A DNA stretch of 18,794 bases from an uncultured Eubacteriales bacterium. Lineage in GTDB: Bacteria; Bacillota; Clostridia; Oscillospirales; Oscillospiraceae. The translations under genes and the position numbers were made by a program. The notes beneath the pieces were generated by a model. That model was not told where the DNA came from. It ran no database searches and saw only the letters and a list, made by a program, of their open reading frames with translations. Position 1 is the stretch's first letter. The number at the start of each line of letters is the position of its first letter. Of this stretch, positions 1-6,676 are shown in pieces. The stretch covers positions 1-18,794 of the forward strand of contig UQGJ01000050.1 in assembly GCA_900540545.1 (NCBI GenBank), written 5' to 3'.

Positions 1-29
1 GGCCCGTGTACCGGTTCGGTACACGGGCC
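1..29 (-). terminator. Hairpin, likely terminator of the acyl-CoA operon, cut by the window edge
   Basis: A perfect 12-bp inverted repeat (GGCCCGTGTACC / GGTACACGGGCC) encloses a 5-nt loop, 57 nt downstream of the adenylate kinase stop on the minus strand. Any T-run would lie outside the window, so intrinsic termination is inferred from position and stem strength. The bases between it and the gene (30-85) show nothing else. Confidence 0.5.
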
Positions 30-85
30 GCCTGCTGCTTGTATACACGCTATTTGGGCTGTCCGCCGTCCCCCGCGGGATGGGT

Positions 86-748
86 TCAGGCGGATACGGC
101 GGAACTTGCCCGCCCGGTCAAACCTGTCGCTGCCAGGATCGACGCCTCCACTTCCTCCGGCGTATTTCCCGGCCCAATGCGGCGGAGCAGATTCCTCTCC
201 CGGTAAAAATCCTCCACGGTCCGGGCTTCCTCGTGATAGAGTTCCAGCCGGCGGCGTACGGTATCCGGCGCATCGTCGGCTCGGCGGACCAGGGGATTGC
301 CGCATCGGTCGCAGACGCCTGAAATCTTGGGCGGTCGGGCCGTCAGGTGATAGCTGGCGCCGCAGCTGCCGCACACTCTCCGCGCCTCCATCCGCCGCAC
401 CACCGTCTCGTCTTCCACCTCCAGGAGGATGGCCAAGTCCACCCGGATGCCACGGGCGGCCAGCCCCATGGCCTGGGGCCGGGTCCGGGGCACCCCGTCC
501 AGGAGGAAGCCGCCCACACAGTCGTCCTGGGCGATGCGTTCCCGCACCAGGTCCAAAATCAGGCGGTCTGGGACCAGCTCCCCCCGCTCCATCAGCCGCT
601 GGACCTGCCGACCCAGGGGGCTGTCCTCCGCCACGGCGGACCGCAGCATATTCCCCGTGGAGATGGCGGGGATGTTCAGCCGGCGGCTGAGCCGCTCGGC
701 CTGGGTCCCCTTCCCCGCGCCTGGGGCGCCCAACAGTACCAAATTCAT
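86..748 (-). CDS. adk: Adenylate kinase, zinc-LID type, divergent copy in the acyl-CoA operon
   Basis: Catalyses AMP + ATP to 2 ADP in the cytosol. The 220-residue protein has the P-loop GAPGAGKGT (7-15), the AMP-site STGNMLR (30-36), GVPRT (85-89) where most family members have GFPRT, and a LID with four zinc-type cysteines (126, 129, 146, 149). RRADD and YHEEARTVEDFY occupy the usual C-terminal positions. The ATG at 748 is preferred because it directly starts the conserved first strand MNLVLLG; an upstream in-frame GTG at 784 would add 12 atypical residues and overlap the MaoC gene. It lies 17 bp after a MaoC gene, as the last gene of a tight run headed by an AMP-forming ligase. The housekeeping adk of Firmicutes normally sits by secY in the ribosomal operon, so this is probably a paralogue that recycles ligase-produced AMP (inference). 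Confidence 0.9.
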   Translation of the reverse strand: MNLVLLGAPGAGKGTQAERLSRRLNIPAISTGNMLRSAVAEDSPLGRQVQRLMERGELVPDRLILDLVRERIAQDDCVGGFLLDGVPRTRPQAMGLAARGIRVDLAILLEVEDETVVRRMEARRVCGSCGASYHLTARPPKISGVCDRCGNPLVRRADDAPDTVRRRLELYHEEARTVEDFYRERNLLRRIGPGNTPEEVEASILAATGLTGRASSAVSA

Positions 749-765
749 CGGTTTCCCACTCTCCC

Positions 766-1209
766 CTATCCTGCGGCGGGGCAATCCGCCGGCACTGGCC
801 GGGGCATGACCAAGGCCTGGCCGGCAATCAGCTTTTTGCCCTCCTGGTTTTCGCAGACCGTCTCCAGCACCGCCCGGTTGCGCGCCGGGTCCAGCTCCCG
901 CACGGTGACGGTGGCGGTGACAGTATCTCCAATGCGGACGGGGGCCAGGAATTTCAGGTTCTGGCCCATGTAGATGGTGCCGGGGCCGGGGAGCTGCATA
1001 CCGATGACGGCGGAGATGAGCCCTGCCGAGAGCATTCCGTGGGCGATCCGCCCGCCGAACCGGGTCTCCCCGGCGTATTGCTCGTTGATATGGGCGGGAT
1101 TCAGGTCGCCGGTGATGCCGGCGAAGAGGTAGACGTCGGCCTCGCTGATGGTCTTGGAGGTGCTGGCGCTCTCGCCTAAGGACAGGTCGGTGATGGTCTT
1201 TCCCTGCAT
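766..1209 (-). CDS. MaoC-family hot-dog hydratase, first copy (canonical motif)
   Basis: A 147-residue single hot-dog-fold protein of the MaoC/PhaJ family, whose members hydrate trans-2-enoyl thioesters or dehydrate (R)-3-hydroxyacyl thioesters. The hydratase motif GDLNPAH (34-40) carries the catalytic Asp35 and His40, followed by the family segment FGGRIAHGM (51-59). The ATG at 1209 has GGAG eight bases upstream; the in-frame GTG three codons earlier would sit on that ribosome binding site. It follows the second MaoC gene by 15 bp and precedes adk by 17 bp, so it is co-transcribed with them. Substrate chain length cannot be read from sequence. With its neighbour it could form a homodimer or a heteromeric hydratase. 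Confidence 0.88.
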   Translation of the reverse strand: MQGKTITDLSLGESASTSKTISEADVYLFAGITGDLNPAHINEQYAGETRFGGRIAHGMLSAGLISAVIGMQLPGPGTIYMGQNLKFLAPVRIGDTVTATVTVRELDPARNRAVLETVCENQEGKKLIAGQALVMPRPVPADCPAAG

Positions 1210-1224
1210 GTGCCTCACTCCTTT

Positions 1225-1647
1225 TCAGCGATAAGTCTTGACCACGGCCTGGCCGGTAAGGACCGGCCGGCCGTCGTCCCGGGTGATGACAGTCTCCATC
1301 CGCAGCCGGTGGTGGGGCAGCTTTTCCAGCACCCGGACGGCCACAGTGATGCCCTGGCCCAGATAGACCGGGCTGTGGAACTCGAAGGTATGGGAGCAGT
1401 AGACGGTGCCGAAGCCGGGCAGCCGCTGCCCAATGGTCACGGACACATAGGCCAGCAGATGGACTCCGTGGCAGATGCGCTTCCTGAACACCGTCCGGGC
1501 CGCCGCCGCGTCGCTGACGTGGAAGGAGTCCACATCCCCGATGAGGGCGGAGAAGGCGTCCACCTGGGCCTCGGTGAGGACCACGGACAGCTCCGCCGAC
1601 TCCCCCACTGCAATCTCGTCATAGGGCCGGTAAAGAGGCTCATCCAT
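1225..1647 (-). CDS. MaoC-family hot-dog protein, second copy (variant motif)
   Basis: A 140-residue hot-dog protein related to its downstream neighbour. The hydratase motif reads GDVDSFH (37-43): the Asp38 and His43 equivalents of the catalytic pair are kept, but the usual Asn-Pro between them is Asp-Ser. The following helix ends KRICHGVHLL (56-65), with a Cys where family members usually have Ala or Val. The start overlaps the end of the KAS III-like gene by 8 bp, which indicates translational coupling. Some MaoC pairs work as heterodimers in which only one subunit is catalytic, and that arrangement is possible here. It might also act on a bulky or unusual acyl group, or hydrolyse a thioester. 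Function beyond the fold is inference. Confidence 0.85.
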   Translation of the reverse strand: MDEPLYRPYDEIAVGESAELSVVLTEAQVDAFSALIGDVDSFHVSDAAAARTVFRKRICHGVHLLAYVSVTIGQRLPGFGTVYCSHTFEFHSPVYLGQGITVAVRVLEKLPHHRLRMETVITRDDGRPVLTGQAVVKTYR

Positions 1648-2659
1648 CGCAGGGCCCCCACTGTATGCCGGTGGCCGCCCAGGTGTAGCCCGTGCCGGCG
1701 GAGACCAGGACCGCCCGGTCCCCGGCCTTCAGCTTGCCCCGGCGGGCGCCCTCCCACAGGGAGATGAAGCAGTCGGCGGACTGGCAGTGGCCGTACTCCT
1801 CCAGAACGAAGGTGTTCTCCTCGGCCAGGCCGAACTCCCCCAGGAGCTGGGAGAGAATGGAGCGCTTCATGAAGATGGGGGCCAGGTAGTCGATGTGGTC
1901 CCTGCCGAAGCCGCTCTTGTCAGCGGCCCTGGCAATGGCGGCGATGAAGTTGCCCATGGTGATGGGGTCCAGCCGCTCCTTCATGTTCTGGACGTCCATG
2001 ACCCTCAGAAACTTGTCGCCGGGGGCCATGGAATCGAAGTTGGCAAAATTCTGACAGCCCACGCCGGGGACGGAGATGTCCCTGGCGAACTGGCCGTCGG
2101 CAATCATGGCGCTCTCTAATATCACATTTTCCCGCAGGCCCCGCTCCAGCAGCACCGCCGCCGCCCCGTCGCCGAAGTTGAACATGAACCGGCTGTCCGA
2201 GTCCTTGTAGTTGATGAGGTCCCCCTCCTTGGAGGAGGAGACCATCAGCACGTGCTTCAGCTCCGGGTCCTGGAGCATCATGGCCTTGAGGACCTTGAGG
2301 CCCCACACCCCGGCGGAGCAGAGGTTGTGGATCTCAAACACGGCGGCGTTTACCGCCCCGATGCCGTACTGGATGGCGGCGGCGCAGTTGAAGAGGTAGT
2401 AGTCCTTGTACTCGCTGCCGCAGTAGACCACCAGGTCCAGCTCCCTGGGGTCGAGGTCCCCCAAGGCCCGGCGGGCGGCCTCCACGCCCATGGAGGAGAC
2501 GGTCTCCTCCGGCCCCGCCTTGTGGATGAGCTTGATGCCGAACTTCTCCCGGATGACCGGCTCCGGGATACTGGCGGCGTCGGCGATCCAGGCGCTGTCC
2601 CGGATGCCCTCGGGCACGTAGCAGCCGATGCTGCGGATGCCCACAGTCGTTTCGTTCAT
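1640..2659 (-). CDS. KAS III-like thiolase-fold acyltransferase/condensing enzyme with non-canonical active site
   Basis: A 339-residue protein with the full FabH-type thiolase fold. The nucleophile region HNLCSAGVWG (111-120) provides Cys114, and the C-terminal segment GRKAGD-like to SAGTGYTWAATGIQWG (320-335) matches the FabH ending. In FabH the other two catalytic residues are His in IPHQAN and Asn in GNTSAAS. Here the first site reads APIFMK (260-265), with no His, and the second reads GHCQSADC (290-297), with His replacing Asn. Acyl transfer to Cys is therefore plausible, while classical decarboxylating condensation is doubtful. The gene sits 12 bp after an acyl-CoA synthetase and overlaps a MaoC gene, so its donor is probably the CoA ester made by that synthetase. 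It is unlikely to be the housekeeping fabH, which normally sits in the fatty acid synthesis cluster. Confidence 0.82.
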   Translation of the reverse strand: MNETTVGIRSIGCYVPEGIRDSAWIADAASIPEPVIREKFGIKLIHKAGPEETVSSMGVEAARRALGDLDPRELDLVVYCGSEYKDYYLFNCAAAIQYGIGAVNAAVFEIHNLCSAGVWGLKVLKAMMLQDPELKHVLMVSSSKEGDLINYKDSDSRFMFNFGDGAAAVLLERGLRENVILESAMIADGQFARDISVPGVGCQNFANFDSMAPGDKFLRVMDVQNMKERLDPITMGNFIAAIARAADKSGFGRDHIDYLAPIFMKRSILSQLLGEFGLAEENTFVLEEYGHCQSADCFISLWEGARRGKLKAGDRAVLVSAGTGYTWAATGIQWGPCDG

Positions 2660-2671
2660 GCCGCCGCCCCC

Positions 2672-4237
2672 TCAGTCCCGGGGTTCGCCGTACAGGTCGG
2701 TGACCTGCTTGACCACGATCTTGCCCACGTTGTTCTTGGGCACGTCATCCACAAAGGTGATGTAGCGGGGAATTTTATACCGGGCCAGCTTCCCGTTGAG
2801 GGTGGCCAAAATCTCCTCCTTGGTGACGGTCTTGCCAGGTTTCAGGGAGACCACGGCCTTGCCCACCTCGCCCCACTTCTCGTCTGGGACCCCGAAGACG
2901 CAGCACTCCCGCACGGCGTCCAGGTCGTAGAGGGCGCTCTCGATCTCGGGCGGGAAGACGTTCTCGCCGCCGGAGATGAACATATTCTTCTTCCGGCCCA
3001 CGATGTAGTAGAAGCCGTCTGCGTCGAAGGTGGCCATGTCCCCGGTGTGGACCCAGCCGTCCACCAGGGTCTGGCCCGTCTCGCCCGGATTGCCCCAGTA
3101 GCCGGAGAAGATTTGGGGGCCGCTCCACAGCAGTTCGCCGGGGGTGTCTGCGGTGGTCACTTCATTTCCGTCGTCGTCGATGAGCTTCACCAGGGACAGG
3201 TACATGGGCTTGCCCACGGAGGCGAACTTGGCCTCCACCACGTCCTGGGGCACGAACTGGGCGGGGGTGGACAGGTTGTTGGGCCCGGCCTCGGTCATGC
3301 CATAGCCCAGGACAAACTTGATTCCCTTTCTCCAGAATTCCTCCATGATGTTGATGGGGGTGGGGGCAGCGCCGGCCATAATCCACCGCAGGCTGGACAG
3401 GTCCGCCCCGGCGAACTCCAGCTGCTCCACCATCATGCGGAAGATGGTGGCCGCGCCGAAGAGGCAGGTGGTCTTCTCCCGCTGGATGACCTCCAGGGCC
3501 ACTTTGGGGTCGTAGGTCCGGTTGATGTAGATGGTGCCCCCCACGTGGAGCAGAGGCAGAGTCAGCAGGTTCCAGCCGCCGGTGTGGAACAGGGGCAGGA
3601 GGATGACGGCGCTGTCGGTGTGGCCCAGGCTCCAGGTGCAGATCTCGTTGAAGGAGTTGAAGACCTCGCTGCGGTGGGAGACCAGGCCGCCCTTGGGCAG
3701 GCCGGTGGTGCCGCCAGTGTGGATGATGAGGTGGATGTCCTCCAGCTCCAGCGTATCGCAGGAGACGAAGGAGCTGTCCGCCTGGGCCAGCAGGCCGTCG
3801 TAGGCGGGGTGGTCCCCATTGGGGGTATCCCCCAGGACCACGAAGTGCTCCACAGGGCTGCTGCCCACCAGGGCGGCGGCATTTTGCGCGAAGACATCCT
3901 CGTAGCACAGGACCTTGGGGGTCTCGCTAGCCATGAGCTGTCCCAGCTCCTGGGCGGAGAGGCGGGCGTTGTAGGGCACCAGAATGGCCCCCAGTTTGCC
4001 GGTGGCGAAGTAGCCGTCGATGAGCTCCACCCGGTTCCGGGACAGGAAGGCCACCCGGTCCCCCTTCCCCACGCCGAACCCGGCCAGCACGTGGGCCAGC
4101 CGGTTGGCCCGGTCCTCCAGGTCGCCATAGGTATAGTGGACGCCGGTGTCCAGGTCCACCACCGCGTCCTTCTGCGCGTCCAGCCGGGCGCGGAAATAGG
4201 CATAATTGCCAAGCCATCCATTGGGCATATAAATCAT
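2672..4237 (-). CDS. AMP-forming acyl-CoA synthetase (ANL superfamily)
   Basis: Activates a carboxylic acid through an acyl-adenylate to its CoA thioester, releasing AMP and PPi. The 521-residue protein has all hallmark motifs in order: P-loop TGGTTGLPKGG (174-184), GYGMTEAGP (311-319), GWVHTGD (394-400), the hinge region GRKKNMFISGGENVFPPEIE (414-433), and a C-terminal PKNNVGK in which Lys506 is the expected adenylation lysine. Length is normal. Acid specificity (fatty, aromatic or other) cannot be assigned. Two starts are possible, ATG 4237 and ATG 4228; neither has a strong Shine-Dalgarno, and the start region lies beside a long inverted repeat that could hide it. It opens the run ligase, KAS III-like, MaoC, MaoC, Adk, and follows the symporter genes after a 263-bp gap. 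Confidence 0.93.
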   Translation of the reverse strand: MIYMPNGWLGNYAYFRARLDAQKDAVVDLDTGVHYTYGDLEDRANRLAHVLAGFGVGKGDRVAFLSRNRVELIDGYFATGKLGAILVPYNARLSAQELGQLMASETPKVLCYEDVFAQNAAALVGSSPVEHFVVLGDTPNGDHPAYDGLLAQADSSFVSCDTLELEDIHLIIHTGGTTGLPKGGLVSHRSEVFNSFNEICTWSLGHTDSAVILLPLFHTGGWNLLTLPLLHVGGTIYINRTYDPKVALEVIQREKTTCLFGAATIFRMMVEQLEFAGADLSSLRWIMAGAAPTPINIMEEFWRKGIKFVLGYGMTEAGPNNLSTPAQFVPQDVVEAKFASVGKPMYLSLVKLIDDDGNEVTTADTPGELLWSGPQIFSGYWGNPGETGQTLVDGWVHTGDMATFDADGFYYIVGRKKNMFISGGENVFPPEIESALYDLDAVRECCVFGVPDEKWGEVGKAVVSLKPGKTVTKEEILATLNGKLARYKIPRYITFVDDVPKNNVGKIVVKQVTDLYGEPRD

Positions 4238-4238
4238 C

Positions 4239-4317
4239 CATTCCGCCGCTTCGCGTCGGCATAAATTGAGAGGATGGAGGGACTATCTTATCACGCGAAG
4301 CAGAGGAATGATAAGAT
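4239..4317 (-). promoter_or_regulatory. Leader of the acyl-CoA synthetase gene with two overlapping inverted repeats
   Basis: Positions 4239-4256 and 4293-4310 are reverse complements at 16 of 18 positions, separated by 36 nt. Positions 4285-4293 (ATCTTATCA) and 4309-4317 (TGATAAGAT) form a second, perfect 9-bp inverted repeat, and its 15-nt loop holds most of the right arm of the first. In the minus-strand transcript the two folds compete. The larger one would place its 3' arm directly against the start codon at 4237, occluding ribosome binding. A regulatory leader is an inference; the arms could instead be a protein-binding site or remnants of a repeat. Confidence 0.45.
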
Positions 4318-4384
4318 GATTTTTGCGCATTGGGCGGGAGCGGGCCACAGCCCGCGTATCGCCTTGCGCATCGTCCCTGCGCGG

Positions 4385-4411
4385 GACAGCGTGAAGTCCT
4401 TTCACGCTGTC
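4385..4411. repeat. Perfect 11-bp stem-loop in the symporter-ligase gap
   Basis: GACAGCGTGAA and TTCACGCTGTC flank a 5-nt loop. A second, 6-bp stem (GCGGGC/GCCCGC) lies at 4340-4355, and the octamer TTGCGCAT occurs directly repeated at 4323 and 4366. No T-run follows on either strand, so these look like structured or repeat DNA rather than simple terminators. Confidence 0.4.
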
Positions 4412-4441
4412 ACACTCCTGATATTGTCCGTTTTGGGAGGG

Positions 4442-4476
4442 GGCCTGAGGGCGGCGTCCAGCGCCACCCTCAGGCC
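4442..4476 (-). terminator. Strong hairpin after the symporter gene, without a T-run
   Basis: A 10-bp stem (GGCCTGAGGG/CCCTCAGGCC), one mismatch, then four more pairs close a 5-nt loop, 24 nt after the symporter stop on the minus strand. The sequence after it is C-rich rather than T-rich. It may stabilise the upstream mRNA or act as a partial terminator, which would give the symporter and the ligase genes different expression levels. Confidence 0.45.
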
Positions 4477-4500
4477 ATGGGAATGGGTAGGTTCAGAGTA

Positions 4501-5997
4501 TCACAGCTTGAGCACCGCGTCCAGCTTGGGGGACAGGGCCTGCTTGGGGGTGAGGAAGGATACCACAACTGTGACGGCCACCGCCAGGGCGGAGGTGATG
4601 AAGTAGCCGGGCAGGGCGCTGGGGAAGGCAAAGCCGAAGAAGGGGATGATGTTGAAGGCGAAGGACACGGCGATGCCGCACATGACGCCCTTCTCGTTGC
4701 AGCGCTCCCACAGCAGGCCCAGCACAAACACCGGGAAGGTGCCGGAGACCAGAGTGCCCCAGCCGAAGGTGCCCAGCAGCGCCACCATCTCGGAGGAGTA
4801 GATGGACACCACGATGGAGATGGCGCCCAGGACGAACATGAAGATACGGGAGACGTTGATCTGCTTCTCCGGGGCAATCTTGATGCCCAGGGCGGAGGTC
4901 AGGTCCTTGGAAATCAGGGTGGAGGACGAGGTGAGGAACATGCTGGCCGAGGACAGGGCGGCGGCCAGGACGGCGGAGTAGACCAGCACCTGGGCCCAGA
5001 TGCCCAGATAGTCGGCGAAGGCGTAGATGGCCCGGTCGCCGGCCACCAGGGGATCGATGGCGCCGGTGGCCACCAGGTAGAGGGCGGCATAGGCGGCCAC
5101 CACGGCCAGGAAGCCCACGATGGTGTGGGTGACAGCGGTGACCAGCCCGGCCTTGGGCAGGTCCCGGGGGTTCTTCACCGCATACATCCGGGTGAGGACC
5201 TGGGGCTGGCCTACGCAGCCCAGGATGGGGATGAGCATCCAGGTCAGGCTAATGCCGCCGGGCATGGTGCCCCAGGCGTCCAGCAGGCCGGCGCCCAGAG
5301 TCTTGGTGACGCCGTTGGCCCCGGTGATTTCCGGCACGGCGGAGACGGCGGTGAGTACGTTGCCGAAGCCACCAGTGACGGCGAAGAAGGCGATGATGAG
5401 GACCAGTCCGGCCATCACCATGATGAAGCCCTGGAACGCCTGACTCAACAGGCCGCCCACCTCGCCGGAGAGGGCGGTGTAGATGGTCAGTAGGCCGAAG
5501 ATGAGGAAGCCCGCCACGATGGGGGGAATGTCCACAAGCTGGGCGATGAGGGCGGAGCCGGCGGAGATCTGGGCCGCCAGGTAGCCCACGCAGCCCAGGC
5601 AGATGATGATGGACATGAGGGCTTTGATAAAGCGGTTGTGGTTGAAGCGCACGTCGCAGATGTCGCCCAAGCTGGAGATGGGGGCAATCTCCGCCATGGC
5701 CCGCACCTTTTTGCCCAGGATGATATAGCTCATGGCAAAGGCCGCGCCGGAGAGCATCCAGAAGGTCATGGCGTTGCCGGAGGTGTAGATGATGCCCGGC
5801 ACGCCCACCAGGGCGAAGGCCGAGGCGATGCCCGCCATGGAGCTGAGGCCCACGGCCACCGGGCCGAACATGGCCGTGCCGCCGAAGTAGGCCTGGGCGG
5901 AGTTGGCCTTCTTCTTGGCCCAGATGCCGATGCCGAAGGAGACGGCAATCATCAGGACGGCGAAGATGACGATAATGACGACTGTACTTTGCGGCAT
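4501..5997 (-). CDS. Sodium:solute symporter, SSS family
   Basis: A 498-residue, very hydrophobic inner-membrane protein of the length and layout of SSS (SLC5-like) transporters, which couple solute uptake to sodium. The first helix spans about 4-25, followed by GIWAKKK and the conserved early segment with GLSSMAGIASAF (50-61). A Gly- and Ser-rich core and a basic loop near 104-110 follow, with about 13 predicted helices in all. The ATG at 5997 has AGGAGG nine bases upstream and lies one base after the stop of the small membrane protein, so the two are translationally coupled. SSS members related to PanF and ActP carry carboxylates; together with the downstream acyl-CoA synthetase this suggests an organic acid substrate (inference). 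Confidence 0.9.
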   Translation of the reverse strand: MPQSTVVIIVIFAVLMIAVSFGIGIWAKKKANSAQAYFGGTAMFGPVAVGLSSMAGIASAFALVGVPGIIYTSGNAMTFWMLSGAAFAMSYIILGKKVRAMAEIAPISSLGDICDVRFNHNRFIKALMSIIICLGCVGYLAAQISAGSALIAQLVDIPPIVAGFLIFGLLTIYTALSGEVGGLLSQAFQGFIMVMAGLVLIIAFFAVTGGFGNVLTAVSAVPEITGANGVTKTLGAGLLDAWGTMPGGISLTWMLIPILGCVGQPQVLTRMYAVKNPRDLPKAGLVTAVTHTIVGFLAVVAAYAALYLVATGAIDPLVAGDRAIYAFADYLGIWAQVLVYSAVLAAALSSASMFLTSSSTLISKDLTSALGIKIAPEKQINVSRIFMFVLGAISIVVSIYSSEMVALLGTFGWGTLVSGTFPVFVLGLLWERCNEKGVMCGIAVSFAFNIIPFFGFAFPSALPGYFITSALAVAVTVVVSFLTPKQALSPKLDAVLKL

Positions 5998-5998
5998 A

Positions 5999-6448
5999 TC
6001 AGTGTACCTCCTCTTCCTTCATGGCGTGGACCTTCTTGCAGAAGTCATCCCAGTCCTTCTGGGAGAGCCACTCGTCCTGGAATAGGTAGAAGCCCAGGTT
6101 CAGGGTGAGCTGGCCCCCGATCCAGTACAGGAAAATGGTGGGCGCGAAGGAGGGGTGGAAGCCCAGGATGGTGAAGGCGGGGGCCACACCGGCGAACTGA
6201 TTGCCGAAGTAGCCGGACAGGATAAAGCTGACCAGCCACAGCGCACCCCAAATCACCATGGGATAGAGCAGGAACTTCTTGGAGACCACGCCGTTTTTCG
6301 CCACGCCCAGGAGCATGTGCAGGAACATGAGGGGCACGCCCAGGCACATGCCGATGACGAAGTGCCCCATGGTGCCGGTGACGATGCAGGCGATCCAGAG
6401 AACTGCGATCAGGATGATGATCAGGTTTTTGCTCTTGGAGATGTCCAT
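5999..6448 (-). CDS. Small four-helix membrane protein paired with the SSS symporter
   Basis: A 149-residue protein with four hydrophobic segments (about 7-28, 30-50, 60-80 and 100-122) and a charged C-terminus rich in Lys and Glu that should be cytoplasmic. The ATG at 6448 is chosen because GGGAGGT lies nine bases upstream; a longer reading from 6526 would add a non-hydrophobic, Arg/Gly-rich extension overlapping the promoter region. I do not recognise the family. SSS transporters often travel with a small membrane partner (for example YhdT with PanF, or DUF4212 proteins with ActP-like carriers), but this one is longer than YhdT and I cannot match it to either. The one-base gap to the symporter supports a shared complex or a role in its assembly (inference). 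Confidence 0.8.
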   Translation of the reverse strand: MDISKSKNLIIILIAVLWIACIVTGTMGHFVIGMCLGVPLMFLHMLLGVAKNGVVSKKFLLYPMVIWGALWLVSFILSGYFGNQFAGVAPAFTILGFHPSFAPTIFLYWIGGQLTLNLGFYLFQDEWLSQKDWDDFCKKVHAMKEEEVH

Positions 6449-6513
6449 ACTGTTTTTACCTCCCTTTCTCATGGAAAACGGCTTGCCCCGACCTCGCGCG
6501 CGGCCCGAACAAG

Positions 6514-6537
6514 AAACATGAATCATCTTTCATGTTT
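6514..6537 (-). promoter_or_regulatory. Palindromic operator, probable TetR site
   Basis: AAACATGA (6514-6521) and TCATGTTT (6530-6537) are a perfect inverted repeat with an 8-nt spacer. It lies seven bases downstream of the -10 box on the minus strand, covering the expected start site, which is the classic position for a repressor. The likely protein is the TetR regulator encoded just upstream at 6677-7285. Confidence 0.7.
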
Positions 6538-6543
6538 AATCCA

Positions 6544-6572
6544 AGAATACACAGTTCATCAGTGGTTGTCAA
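6544..6572 (-). promoter_or_regulatory. Sigma-A promoter of the symporter/acyl-CoA locus
   Basis: The minus strand reads TTGACA (6567-6572), a 17-nt spacer, then TATTCT (6544-6549). The -35 box is a perfect consensus. Transcription should begin near 6537, leaving a leader of about 90 nt before the ATG at 6448. Confidence 0.82.
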
Positions 6573-6630
6573 CAGTTTTCTTTTCTATTTTTACGCCCCG
6601 CTTGGTCATTTTTACCCGCGCACAAATAGG

Positions 6631-6670
6631 AAAAGGCCCCGGCGGCAAACCCTTGCCGCCGGGGCCTTTT
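6631..6670 (-). terminator. Intrinsic terminator of the TetR gene
   Basis: A perfect 18-bp stem with a 4-nt loop, ending in AAAA/TTTT on both sides, starts 6 nt after the TetR stop. It separates the regulator from the operon it probably controls. The symmetric A/T ends could let it work on both strands, but no plus-strand gene needs it. Confidence 0.85.
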
Positions 6671-6676
6671 ACGGAG

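Noticed and set aside
2672..4237. Possible bile-acid CoA ligase (BaiB-like) role for the synthetase
   Set aside because: The length fits, but none of the other bai operon genes is present, and general ANL motifs do not identify the acid.
2252..4264. Long open frame of 670 codons on the plus strand, antisense to the KAS III-like and ligase genes
   Set aside because: It is rich in Gly, Val, Leu, His and Asp in the pattern produced by reading GC-rich codons backwards, has no recognisable motif, and covers two genes with complete catalytic motifs.
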